NCBI GenBank assembly: GCA_023014485.1
Contig: JAJOZX010000939.1
Coordinates: forward strand, 450,001-514,000
Direction of reading: 5' to 3'
Source of the DNA: Bathynomus jamesi
Taxonomy: Eukaryota; Arthropoda; Malacostraca; Isopoda; Cirolanidae
Length of the DNA stretch: 64,000 nucleotides
Shown: one piece after another, positions 21,817-31,910 of the stretch
Layout: the number at the start of each line of letters is the position of its first letter
Position numbering within the stretch: the first letter of the stretch is position 1
The notes under the pieces: model-generated
The model's input: only the letters and a program-made list of their open reading frames with translations
What the model was told of the DNA's origin: nothing
Database searches by the model: none
Made by a program: the position numbers and the translations under genes

Positions 21817-22838
21817 CAGTGCCCAACACCAATTTTGCTGATTTAATTCTAACACCTGTTTTTAGGTAACTTTGGTGTGCTGAGGATAAAATCACCTTAG
21901 TGTTTGCCTATCACGTCAGGTTTTCGAGCAATCAAATACGGATATTTTGGAGATATCGCATTTTGGCAGGGTTATGCCCAATTTTTTTTCTTTTCAAAAA
22001 AATAAGTTTTTACATACTCAGAATCAGCATGGAAAAGTAAACAATTGTGCAGGGAGTGAACTTTAATATACAATGGTAATATTGACACATAAAGTGATTA
22101 AAAGTGTTTAAATAAGCAAAAAAATGAATCCATATTAAAGCAAGCACGGGACCAGTTTTCTTAACATTGTCTTTTTCTTGTTTTCTTACTTTCAGTGCTG
22201 ATAAATTTTCTCTTATAGGATTCCTAGAATGAGAGATGTCAAGACAATCTATTTGCAGGCTCCAGCAGTAGTCAGCCATCATATAGGTATCCCATCTTCC
22301 TTGGTATCGTTCTTCCATCACTTTGATATCTTGGTGGAACCTTTCACCTTGCTCTTCACTAACATCACCAAGATTTTCTGGAAATTTATCCAGATTACTG
22401 TTGAGATAGTGAACTTTAATGCTCATGTTGCAACCCAACTGCTGAAAGTTTACAAGTAACGTCACTAGCGGAACCGGCTGCTCTCACTCCGCCAATGGGA
22501 AATCTCTCTGAGATCATGACGTCACGTTCACACCTGCGGAAATCATAGATACCCAAGATTTTAATTTGTTGTACATGACCTTTAGATTTAATGCACAGAT
22601 TTGCGTATTCCACAGATAAAATTTTAACAACAAAACAGCTGTTAACAGGTCTCAAAAATCATCAATTTTGATAAGCGCCCTTCATGGATCACCCAAAATA
22701 GGCATATTGCATTGCACGAAAACCTGATGTAATGGACAAAATCTAAGGTGATTTTTTAAATCAGCACATCAATATTATCCAGAAACAGGTCTTAGAATTA
22801 AATCAGCAGCAAAAAAATTTTTTTTTGTTGGGCAGTGT
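21817..22838. mobile_element. Long-TIR DNA element carrying a protein fragment
   Basis: Terminal inverted repeats of about 140-150 bp (21817-21955 and 22690-22838) start CAGTGCCCAAC at the left and CACTGCCCAAC at the right. Both arms contain GCTGATTTAATTCTAA, GTGCTGA, AAAATCACCTTAG and CAGGTTTTCG blocks. TTA flanks both sides, which may be a 3-bp duplication. The inside encodes the C-terminal part of an invertebrate family on the minus strand. About 1 kb total, so probably an internally deleted derivative. Confidence 0.8.
22010..22465 (-). pseudogene. C-terminal fragment of an abundant uncharacterised invertebrate protein family
   Basis: The fragment starts near VNFQQLGCNMSIKVHYLNSN and contains GDVSEEQGERFHQDIKVMEE, RYQGRW and MMADYCWSL. 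I recognise this ending from a family found in many copies in arthropod genomes and usually annotated as hypothetical. I know no assigned function. The recognisable part is about 22220-22465; downstream codons to 22010 are poorly conserved. It lies inside inverted repeats of about 140-150 bp (21817-22838), so here it is element-borne. Only the last part of the usual protein is present. Confidence 0.65.
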
Positions 22839-23281
22839 TATCGATATGTCTTCTTTCATTGTCATATAGTTCAGCCATATAAACTGTAACTTTTCTAAGC
22901 CATATATCTGTAAACGAACCATTCATCTTACGAGCTACATCAAGTTGCGTAATGCGGCTTCAAAACTAAAACATCAAATCTGTTTTTCCTCCTCTAAACA
23001 TCCACTTAAACATTAGTACTAATATTGATTTACTGTTATTATTATATATATGTACAAATGTTAAGAGTATTTAAATTAAATATATTGATTTCAATTCTCT
23101 TCGTAATAAAAGCATCTGGCAACTCTACCCCAATCTTGCTATATATTTCTCGCAGTAATTGTTTTCACACTAGGAGTTAAGTTTAACTTTCTTTTAACGA
23201 CTATTAGTTGTTACTAATCTTATTATTATTATTATTATTTTTATTATTATTATTAATTAAATTATAATTATCATTATATAT

Positions 23282-23313
<32 letters not shown>

Positions 23314-24069
23314 AAACACAATATCCAAATAAGTAGGTTTGGGTAAAAAACTTTCTTAATAGATGCAATTAAAGAAAACGGGATGTCGAGTTTGTGGGAG
23401 GTTAGCATTTTTAAATAGATTCGGCGGGAAATAGGTACTGAAAGTTGAGAGATTTTTCATCAAGAATTTTTCTAGTTGCAGTCATAGTTAGCGCTTATTC
23501 ACCCTATTCACATTACTTTAATTATCACTTCTCCACAATTCCTCATAATTCTGATAATAAACGTATTTGTTCTTTTCACTTTTCTTTCCCACCAGTCAAT
23601 CACAGTATTTACATCAATCACACAGAACGTACATGCTTATTATTTTTGTCACAAGCTATACCAAACATGTCTTTACAAACTCAAGCGTACCGTTATACAA
23701 CGTTTAAAATGTTATAAATTAATACTTTATGATAACAGATCTCGTATAAAAAACATCATTTTCTGTACAAATGGCGAAAAATACTCTCAATCCTAATATA
23801 TGTACGTATAGAAAGCACCATACGTTTTTCCACCTATATTAAAAAGTAAAACTGAAAGGTGTATCATCATGCGATCTTAGATTCTGCGAAGACGTAAGTG
23901 ACCTCTAACATTTAATTTAAAATTATTTAACAGACCATTCGACGGAACTGTACACCGACCTCATTATAACTTCTGGCTCATAATAACCCGCCATGCATAT
24001 TTACACAGGTCGAATTTAAGTATATATATAAGGAGTTTGTATGCGTCATTTCAACAGAAGACAAGAAGT
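22839..24069. other. AT-rich spacer with microsatellites
   Basis: (ATT)n at about 23220-23256 and (TA)n at about 23275-23312. No coding signal was recognised. Confidence 0.6.
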
Positions 24070-24260
24070 GTCTGAACCCTGTTTCTCCCATCACTATCCT
24101 CCTCAGCTGGTCTTTATACATGTCTCGTCTACCCTGTGAGAAGTCCAGCATACTCTCAAACACGCGCTTCTCACTGTATTCCTTGCTACACATGCTTGCA
24201 TCTTACACACTACACAGTCTTTTCAAAAAAAGGTGTAATTTCAGTAGCCTCGGAGATTCG
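24070..24260. repeat. Dispersed repeat, copy 2 (partner at 8170-8370)
   Basis: It shares long stretches with the sequence upstream of LINE-B. On the minus strand it reads FESMLDFSQGRRDMYKDQLRR, which is open but unmatched to a family I know. Identity unknown. Confidence 0.6.
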
Positions 24261-24499
24261 CAATTGGCCCCTCCTTCCTGCCTGCATCGTATATATTACC
24301 AAACAAGTCTCTCTACAGTTTACAGGTTTTCTCATTGTCTAAAATATATAAAGTTCTTTCTTATTGCTTTCCTTATTGTACCGGACATCACAACCGATTT
24401 TTTAAATGGTATTTAAGTATTATGTTGAGCAACATAGCTGGATAACCCCACCACAGTTTCTTAGCATAATCATGAAACATGAAACAAGATTATATTATT

Positions 24500-24629
24500 A
24501 TACTCGTATGTGTATATATATGTATAACAAGATTTTATGTGTGTATATACAGTATATTATATTATATGTATATATTATATTACATATTATAAATTATATT
24601 ATATATATTATATTTATATATATAACAAG

Positions 24630-24676
<47 letters not shown>
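24500..24676. repeat. AT-rich microsatellite cluster
   Basis: TATATA runs broken by AACAAGATTTTAT (which occurs twice), ending in a long pure (AT)n tract at about 24635-24676. Confidence 0.85.
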
Positions 24677-24678
<2 letters not shown>

Positions 24679-24789
24679 GGCAAAAGTAGTTTGAAGATTT
24701 ATTCCATCTCACGACTGACTATAATTATACACTTCAGAGGAGTTTGCAAATTGTATATATTTAGACAAAAAGTATTAGGTATTACACTG

Positions 24790-25450
24790 ATTTCATGTCA
24801 ATATCAGCATGCATCACTGCCCTTTCAGTCATTGTGACCTTGGATCGTACCAGAACTATGGTCTTGACAAAGCACAATGTGTTAAATTTACCAAACAAGG
24901 ATAACCTATGTTCAGGACTCTGAACATTTCCATAGTCAATATCAACTAAATTTATTTGATCGCACCTTTCTTTATGTACATGCAATAGCATCAATTGGTT
25001 CAGCTTTTTCTGAGTCATGTTTAAACTCAGATAAGTTTTAATACGCACGATACTACTAAACGAGCGCTCACTACACTACAGGTAATGATGGCAGGCATCA
25101 CTATAATTAACTTTGCTTATGTGATCATAGAGGAGATAAGAAATTACTGGCCAGGTGTCAGTGATTGTACGTATGTAACTACATTACGTAGGATTAACTG
25201 ATCAAGGGAACCGTGAACACAAAGTTCATACTGAAGGTTGCTAGATGTGTATGTATTCTTGCAGGAAGGAAGTCTGAGTCCTAGAATGAAGTTACACTCT
25301 CTAAATATGCTGTGGACATCTATCCTTTGCATTGCATCCTCGAGAAGCAAATCTTTACACTGGACATACATTTTGTACTCTGCTTCGTCAAACCTCTCAG
25401 TTATGGGTATTATAATGAGGTCCAGAGCTTCATAATCAGTCTTTCTGTAA
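24790..25450 (-). pseudogene. hAT transposase remnant, C-terminal dimerisation domain
   Basis: Read on the minus strand, ERSFSSIVRIKTYLSLNMTQ (about 25070-25010), KKLNQLMLLHVHKERCDQ and SPEHRLSLFGKFN match the conserved end of ZMYM/THAP-type hAT transposases, which mediates dimerisation. An upstream segment (25144-25371), read first on this strand, is open and may belong to the same protein. No terminal repeats or duplication were found, and a stop and frame change lie between the pieces. It is a fossil, distinct in sequence from the hAT at 2-5 kb. Confidence 0.75.
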
Positions 25451-25658
25451 AGATCTTCAGATGCTTAGCGATCTTACGGTGGAACACAATCCTCTTCTAG
25501 CCTAGCTGGGACTCTTCTAAATCGAGGCAGTGAGGGTACATCTACCTGACAGGAAGAACCTAGTGGCTGTACCTTCTTTCAGAAAAGACTAACCCCTTCA
25601 TCATTGGGCATACTTCAAAGAGTTTTAACAGTCATACCACCAATAGCTTATATATATA

Positions 25659-25705
<47 letters not shown>

Positions 25706-25726
25706 TAATATATATATACATTTAAA

Positions 25727-26810
25727 CTGCAAACACGCAGTGTAATTAACGTAAAGAACGACGCTTGTATAGGAGAATATTCCGCGCAAGATGAGAGCGA
25801 GAGAACGAAACAAATGAAAAAATGAGGTAACCACCCGGGAATCGAACCCGGGATCTTCCGATTGCAGGTCAGATATGATAACCATTACACCACGGGCCTC
25901 ACTCAATCAAATGCCGTAATTCCTCTACATACGCGCAGAAACCAATGCCCCAATGTCTCTCGCTCTCATCTTGCGCGGAATATTCTCCTATACAAGCGTC
26001 GTTCTTTACGTTAATTATACTGCGTGTTTGCAGTTTAAAAGTATATAATGTACGGCATGCGGGAGGTGCCCCCTTGGGACATTGGTTTCTGCGCGTACGT
26101 AGAGAATTACGGCATTTGATTGAGTGAGGCCCGTGGTGTAATGGTTATCATATCTGACCGGCAATCGGAAGATCCCGGGTTCGATTCCCGGGTGGTTACC
26201 TCATTTTTTCATTTGTTTCGTTCTCTCGCTCTCATCTTGCGCGGAATATTCTCCTATACAAGCGTCGTTCTTTACGTTAATTATACTGTGTGTTTGCAGT
26301 TTAAATGTATATAATGTACGGCATGCGGGAGGTGCCCCCTTGGGGCATTGGTTTCTGCGCGTATGTAGAGGAATTACGGCATTTGATTGAGTGAGGCCCG
26401 TGGTGTAATGGTATCATATCTGACTGGCAATCGGAAGATCCCGGTTCGATTCCCGGGTGGTTACCTCATTTTTTTCATTGTTTCGTTCTCTCGCTCTCAT
26501 CTTGCGCGGAATATTCTCCTATACAAGCGTCGTTCTTTACGTTAATTATACTGTGTTTGCAGTTTAAATGTATATAATGTACGGCATGCGGGAGGTGCCC
26601 CCTTGGGGCATTGGTTTCTGCGCGTATGTAGAGGAATTACGGCATTTGATTGAGTGAGGCCCGTGGTGTAATGGTTATCATATCTGACCGGCAATCGGAA
26701 GATCCCGGGTTCGATTCCCGGGTGGTTACCTCATTTTTTCATTTGTTTCGTTCTCTCGCTCTCATCTTGCGCGGAATATTCTCCTATACAAGCGTCGTTC
26801 TTAACGATAT
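25727..26810. repeat. tRNA-derived 266-bp tandem array 1 (one minus unit, then plus units)
   Basis: One unit lies on the minus strand (25727-25957). It is joined head-to-head at about 25957 to a partial and then complete plus units. Their GATCCCGGG motifs are at 26171, 26437 and 26701, so the period is about 265. Each unit holds a tRNA-like core with Pol III A-box and B-box sequences plus a non-tRNA part (GGAGGTGCCCCCTTGGGGCA; TTGCGCGGAATATTCTCC). The last unit is cut by the DD41D element at 26811. The same family, diverged, forms array 2 at 52.9-55.2 kb. Confidence 0.92.
26126..26202 (+). tRNA. tRNA-like core of array 1 (representative; probably not a functional tRNA)
   Basis: The core has a D-arm with A-box-like GTGGTGTAATGGTTATC, an anticodon arm TCTGA/CCGGCAA/TCGGA, and a perfect T-arm CCGGG/TTCGATT/CCCGG. 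The apparent anticodon is GGC (Ala), but position 33 is C instead of the near-universal U and the acceptor stem does not pair. A tRNA-derived SINE head is more likely than a decoding tRNA. Sister cores are at about 25820-25900 (minus), 26392-26466 and 26656-26732. Confidence 0.5.
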
Positions 26811-28212
26811 GGGTGCGGCAAAAATAACGCCCTTTTTAGTTTATTCTCTTTTATTGAAGGAAATAAATCAATTACAGCATTTTAAGGGAAATAATAAGGT
26901 TTTTAAGAAAAATTCAGCATTTAAAGAAAAATAATAAGTACTTTCTCAGTAAAAACTAAAAAATAACTGGAATTTAATTAATTTTGTGGTTGGCTCAGTA
27001 CACCTTAAAAAAATGTACTCCACATACATAGTATTTACTAACCTAATGATCATGTTCAAAATGCTCCCCTTGCTGTTCAATATAACACTGAACCCTACCA
27101 GCAACACTTCTACAAACCTTTTGACACATTTCTACGTTAATTGTAGTAAATTTTTCACGAATTGTTTGTCTTAATTCAGGAAGTGTTTTCGGTTTGACCT
27201 TGTAAACAAGATCTTTCAGTACACCCACAAGAAAAAGTCAGGTGGTGTTAGGTCTGGCGATCGTGCTGGCCACTCAATTGCTCCACGTCGTCCTATCCAC
27301 CTCCCTTCGAAATTTAAATTTAACCATTCCCTAACGAGTAACCCATAGTGGGGTGGCGCACCATCCTGTTGAAAGTAAATTCCATTCTGATTTCTAACTC
27401 TCGGCCAGAATTCAGTTTGCAGCATTTGTAAATAATTATCTTGATTAACAGTACTATCAAAGAATATCGGGCCTATTATTCCCATGGAAGAGATGGCTGC
27501 CCAAACTGTCACTCCTGGTAGGTTAACGTCTTTTTCCAAGATAACATGTGGGTTAACATCGCTCCAGTACACACAATTATGGCGATTGATATGCCCGTTC
27601 AATTTGAAGGTTGCCTCATCTGACCACCATATCTTATCAAGAAAGGTCTCATCTTCATTGACTTTATTCTGGAAATTTTCGCAAAACTCTAATCGTCTAT
27701 CTGCATCTCCATCATGCAAGCTCTGTAACACGCGAGGGATGTAAGGCTTCATCTTGTTCTTCTTTAAGAGTCTACGGACACTTCTGTCACTGATACCCAA
27801 CTCTGTAGAAAGACGTCTACTGGATTTTTGAGGAGTGTGCAACAATGATTCTCTTAATTCATCGGACTTTTCTAAGGTTGTTGCTGAAACTGGCCTCCCT
27901 GATCTTGTGGCATCACTTACGCTTCCGGTTCTTTCAAATTTCCTAATTAGACTTGTGATATTGCGGCTCTGCACTTGTCGAATGTTAAATTCTTCTGATA
28001 ACAAACGAGCGGCTTTAGCTCCATTGTTATTGTTTTGGTAATAATGTTTAACTGCTTTCACTCTTTGTTCTCTCGTCAATCGCAAGGCCATATTTATTCA
28101 GAATTTCTGTAAAAATAAAAGAAACAAAATGATACAATATAAAACTAAAAAATTATACTGTATAAAACTATAAAGATACAATTATTAAAAGGGCGTTACT
28201 TTTGCCGCACCC
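26811..28212 (-). mobile_element. Second DD41D transposon
   Basis: The inverted ends GGGTGCGGCAAAAATAACGC and GGGTGCGGCAAAAGTAACGC (complement of the right end) differ at one base and are flanked by TA-containing sequence. It carries a nearly intact minus-strand transposase. It sits at the edge of tRNA array 1. The terminal sequence is unlike the 5.9-kb element, so it is a different DD41D family. Confidence 0.9.
27043..28091 (-). pseudogene. DD41D transposase with a single frameshift
   Basis: Starts MALRLTREQRVKAVKHYYQ at 28091. It has paired helix-turn-helix DNA-binding units (KSSRRLSTELGISDRSVRR). The catalytic Asp residues are in IWWSDEATF, FQQDGAPPHYG and PDLTPPDFFLW, with 41 residues between the second and third. 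At about 27223 the frame breaks right after FFLW: three G are present where FLWG followed by VLKDLVYKVKP needs four. The rest (to GEHFEHDH) is open in the next frame to 27043. One missing base in a G-run is the only defect seen. Confidence 0.9.
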
Positions 28213-28234
28213 GGTATATATATATCTTTGGTAA

Positions 28235-28395
28235 CCTTTGGTTAGCTTCCGCCCGAATTGTTCATTCTGACGAAGGTCAAGCTTTTCAATCCACCTTAGA
28301 CCTACAGTTTAACGTGGAATCCGAACCACGCCCCATCAGCAGTACAGCGTATTAACCACTAGGCCACCTAGGGTACCCATTTACCAACCACTTTC
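28235..28395 (-). repeat. tRNA-derived SINE fragment
   Basis: On the minus strand, CCTAGGTGGCCTAGTGGTTA (A-box region) is followed about 35 bases on by GGTTCGGATTCC (B-box). An unrelated tail then runs toward 28235. This is the layout of a tRNA-headed SINE. The family is not known to me. Confidence 0.6.
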
Positions 28396-28404
28396 TTTAT
28401 TGTG

Positions 28405-28514
28405 TGGAAGGATGAACAGCTGCGTTTTGCTGCGCGCTGGCTGCCGTCGGGTCTCGAACCCGGGGCCGATGGATTCGTAGTCAGCGACGCTAACCACTAC
28501 ACCACCGAGGCGTG

Positions 28515-28515
<1 letters not shown>
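28405..28515 (-). repeat. tRNA-derived sequence, second type
   Basis: On the minus strand, CGGTGGTGTAGTGGTTAGCG and GGGTTCGAGACCC give A- and B-box elements and a pairing T-arm. No clean anticodon arm or acceptor stem is seen. It ends against a (TA)n tract (about 28520-28556). Confidence 0.55.
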
Positions 28516-28560
<45 letters not shown>

Positions 28561-28630
28561 ATTTCACGAAAGTAACACGTGAAAAATATTTAGGATGAAA
28601 AGAACCACAAAGGAAAGGAAGCACAGAATG

Positions 28631-28670
28631 GTGCTCAAGCACTTTCATCTAATGACATAGTCAGGAACAC
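28631..28670 (-). ncRNA. Hammerhead-like motif, degenerate copy (PLE-A)
   Basis: Same layout as the conserved copies, but the core reads CUGACUA instead of CUGANGA and helix II has a GAU end instead of GAC. Probably inactive. Confidence 0.5.
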
Positions 28671-28996
28671 TGAAGTAAATAAAGAGTCCGAGACTATATA
28701 TAGGTCACAAAAAAAAGATATATATATATATATATATAATAAATATAGAAATAAAAATTGTGGGAGGATCCCACAAATTTGTAATAAAAACTACCAATTT
28801 TAGCACTTTGCCATTCTTGTCTAAATCCGTTCTGAATGAATTCAAAACAACAGGATCAAGTGGATTGTTTACAACCAATTTTATAGATAATGCCTGAATT
28901 ATGTATAGGTCACAAAAAATAAAAAAATTAAAATAAATTGAAATATAAAAATTGTAAGAGGAGCATACAAATTTATAAAGGAAAACTACCAAAGCT

Positions 28997-30089
28997 TTAG
29001 CACTTTGCCTTCTTGTTTAAATACGTTCTGAACGAATTCAAAACAACAGGATCAAGTGGAAAAAGACCCTGGCTCATGTTAAAATTATTTGTAAGTTGAA
29101 TAATAGCAGATTCAAGAATATTTCTATTAACAATGTTGCTAGAGTTAAACAAAACTGAAGCATTATTCCAATGAATACAGTGGGATAATTCTGACAAATG
29201 GACAAAAAGGGCACTGGACGACTGTCCCGTTCTAACGGGAATCACATTGTTTACAACCAATTTTATAGATAATGCCTGAATTATTGGTAGGGTTATTTTT
29301 AACTATGATATTTTTCACAATATTGTTATATGAAAATACTACATTAATATACAAAAGTTTAAGTACATTAGCAATGCCTAAACAGCCTGGGAAAAATGGA
29401 AGTACTAAAATATTATTTGACAAAGTGCGAGTGTTGTTCACGCGATAGAAGGTTCGTTTTGCCTTGTTAAGACAAGATTCCTTAAATGCAGGTGGGTAGC
29501 ACAGATTACTTCCAATACCGTTGATTTTTTCTAATTCGGCATCCATGTATTCCGGACTGGCGATCCTAAGAGCGCGGAGAAACACTAAAGAAAATATGGC
29601 CTTCTTAATGGGGGTGTAATGTCCAGAGTAAAAGTGTACGTAGGACAAATTTTTTTTTTTCAGATAGATACTAAACTTAAAACCTGGGCTTCTCCTATGT
29701 ACACGCACATCCAAAAACGGGAGTGAGTTGTCTTGTTCCACTTCTAAAGTAAACTTAATGGAGGGGACTTGATTATTTACCTGAAGGAGGAAGTCATCCA
29801 GGTCACGCTTCATGGGCCACATACACAAAATATCATCGACGTACCGCAACCATGGGATACCAACCCCCAGGATTCTAGGAATGTAAGTAATTTCGAAAAA
29901 CTCCATATAAATATTGGAGAGGAGGGGAGACAAGGGATTACCCATGACCGTCCCTAAAACCTGTTGATAATACTCGCTATTGAATGTGAATTTACAGTCT
30001 TTGATGCAAAGTTTAATGAGTTCCAAAACGTTGTGTGCAGGTAGTGGCAGGTCATACTTATGTAATTCTCGGAATAATAATTCAGGCAT
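28997..30089 (-). pseudogene. PLE-A reverse transcriptase with damaged GIY-YIG domain
   Basis: A Penelope-type reverse transcriptase, related to telomerase. FRELHKYDLPLPAHNVLEL, then GTVMGNPLSPLLSNIYMEFF, the catalytic WLRYVDDILCMW, and NSLPFLDVRVHR precede the GIY-YIG endonuclease. The GIY part IIYKIGCKQCDS is followed by a deletion of about 60 bp between two ATTCC repeats. It removes the YIG half seen in the plus copy (SFYIGQTGKDLHTR) and shifts the frame. The C-terminal SALFVHLSELSHCIHW block follows. The 5' part of the reverse transcriptase is missing at the palindrome centre. Confidence 0.9.
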
Positions 30090-30440
30090 TATCTATAAAA
30101 TTGGTTGTAAACAATGTGATTCCTTTTACATTGGTCAAACGGGAAAGGATTTGCACACGCGTGTAAAACAGCACCTCTATTCCGTTAGAACGGGACAGTC
30201 GTCCAGTGCCCTTTTTGTCCATTTGTCAGAGTTATCCCACTGTATTCATTGGAATAATGCTTCAGTTTTGTTTAACTCTAGCAACATTGTTAATTGAAAT
30301 ATTCTTGAGTCTGCTATTATTCAACTTACAAATAATTTTAACATGGGCCAGGGTCTTTTTCCACTTGATCCTGTTGTTTTGAATTCGTTCAGAACGGATT
30401 TAGACAAGAAGGGCAAAGTGCTAAAACTTTGGTAGTTTTC
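30086..30440 (+). pseudogene. PLE-A GIY-YIG endonuclease fragment (plus arm)
   Basis: The start is truncated at the palindrome centre and reads GIIYKIGCKQCDSFYIGQTG, DLHTRVKQHLYS, then SALFVHLSELSHCIHW and PLDPVVLNSFRTDL to a stop. This is the target-nicking endonuclease of Penelope-like elements, with the GIY and YIG strands, the catalytic Arg (LHTR) and the Cys pair (GCKQC) preserved. One stop (at about 30297) replaces the Arg codon after SSNIVN. No reverse transcriptase lies upstream on this strand. Confidence 0.88.
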
Positions 30441-30746
30441 CTTTATAAATTTGTATGCTCCTCTTACAGTTTTTATTTTACAATTTATTTTTATTGTTTT
30501 ATTCTTGTAACCTATATATAATTCAGGCATTATCTATAAAATTGGTTGTAAACAATCCACTTGATCCTGATGTTTTGAATTCGTTCAGAACGGATTTAGA
30601 GAAGAATGGCAAAGTGCTAAAACTAGTATTTTCATTACAAATTTGTATGCTCCTCCCACAATTTTTATTTCCATATTTATGATATATATATATATATATT
30701 TTTTTTTTGTGACCTATATATAGTCTCGAACTCTTTATTTACTTCA

Positions 30747-30786
30747 GTGTTCCTGAGGATGTCATTAGACGAAAGTGCTTGAGCAC
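30747..30786 (+). ncRNA. Hammerhead-like ribozyme motif (PLE-A terminal repeat)
   Basis: Stem I GUGUUC pairs with GAGCAC (30781-30786, one G-U). The core CUGAGGA is followed by one extra U, helix II GUC/AUUA/GAC, then GAA, helix III AGUGCU, and a U at the cleavage position. Hammerheads are known from Penelope-like elements. Confidence 0.75.
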
Positions 30787-30820
30787 CATTCCGTGTTTCC
30801 TTTCTTTTCGTGGTTCTTTT

Positions 30821-30879
<59 letters not shown>

Positions 30880-30969
30880 TCATGCGGTTTGCTTCTACAA
30901 AGCTTCAATTTAATATTTAGGAGAAATCCAATGACAAGGAGGAATGTAAATGCCATGAAAAGTCTTCTT

Positions 30970-31010
30970 TAATGCGCAACGTTTCGAGCAATACGCTCAT
31001 CATCAGGCTA
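30970..31010 (-). ncRNA. Hammerhead-like motif (PLE-B, left arm)
   Basis: On the minus strand: CUGAUGA, an extra U, helix II GAGC/GUAUU/GCUC, GAA, palindromic helix III ACGU and a U before GCGC. Stem I next to the core is only about 2 bp. Confidence 0.6.
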
Positions 31011-31439
31011 GATAATAACAATATGAAATTAGAATCAGTAAATAAATGTGAACAAGACAGAATAATTTCTATAAAACCTATTCATTAAAGGCAAATTTTA
31101 AAAAGACTAAAAGAAGAGGGTTAAATTCAAAGTTATAAAAATTTACATATAAAATTACAAGAAATTTAAAAGCTATTTTTAAATTACATATAGTAAATTT
31201 GAAATTAGTACACTGGAATAATTAACACTAATACAATGGAATAATTAACACTACGAACCTTTCAATGCTGGTTCCGAGGCACGAGTAATTTAAAACAAAA
31301 CAAAACAGGAAACAAGCTATGGGTTGGGCGGTTGGAGTTATAAGTTAGGGGAGGGGGATTATAAAAAATTGGGGAGGGGGGAGGGGGGTTTATAACAAAT
31401 TTAGAGGGACAGCTGAGGAATCCACGTTTAGAGAAGGGG

Positions 31440-31900
31440 TCAATGTTTAATATAAAGAAATTCCAAAATTCTAAGTGAGTTAGGACAAGAATTACAACCG
31501 AGAATTTTAAAATTATCTAAAGTGACATCAGTTTTGCATTTTATACTGTGTTCCCGAATACTGGAGGCTTCTTTTTTATTTAAAATTTTACCTGTTCGGC
31601 AACTTATTCCCATATGCGAATAAAATCTAGTCTGAGGGAGCGCACGGTGCTGCCAATGTAAGTACCAAGGAGACACCTTGGGCAGGTAAATAAATATACA
31701 ACACCGCTACGCAACGAATCAGGAGTTCGATCCTTCGCTGAGAAAAAGCTACCTAAAGACATTTTGTTAATAAATATAATGCGAAATCAGTATGATAAAA
31801 AAATTTCTTAACAACTTTGTAAATTTAAGTTTAAATTCTTTATTCATGGGACCCATTTCAGGTACCAGGAAATATTTTATATCTTTAGGCACTGAAATAC
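31440..31900 (-). pseudogene. PLE-B GIY-YIG fragment (left arm)
   Basis: An inverted, 5'-truncated duplicate of the plus-strand endonuclease. TRFYSHMGISCRTGKILNKK and NFKILGCNSCPNSLRILEF are readable. A single-base deletion near 31630 (AGTCTGAGG for AGTCCTGAGG) breaks the frame just before the catalytic region. Confidence 0.85.
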
Positions 31901-31910
31901 AGGAAAGTTT

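Larger units (their letters stand above)
28557..30826. mobile_element. Penelope-like element PLE-A, palindromic copy 1
   Basis: An inverted structure. The arms 28557-29260 and 30085-30826 carry the element's 3' coding end, 3' UTR and terminal repeat. The centre holds the reverse transcriptase on the minus strand. Both outer ends contain the terminal repeat with a hammerhead motif (broken on the left, conserved on the right) and abut (TA)n. A short 3'-end segment (TTCAGGCATTATCTATAAAA followed by the last coding part) is duplicated in each arm (28735-28900 and 30520-30680). Inverted and partial terminal repeats are characteristic of Penelope-like elements. Confidence 0.88.

Noticed and set aside
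24500..24676. Tyr/Ile-rich open frames over (TA)n tracts here and at many other sites
   Set aside because: They are translations of microsatellites.
26126..26202. A working tRNA-Ala(GGC) gene
   Set aside because: No U33, no pairing acceptor stem, and presence as part of a longer tandem unit; a tRNA-derived repeat fits better.
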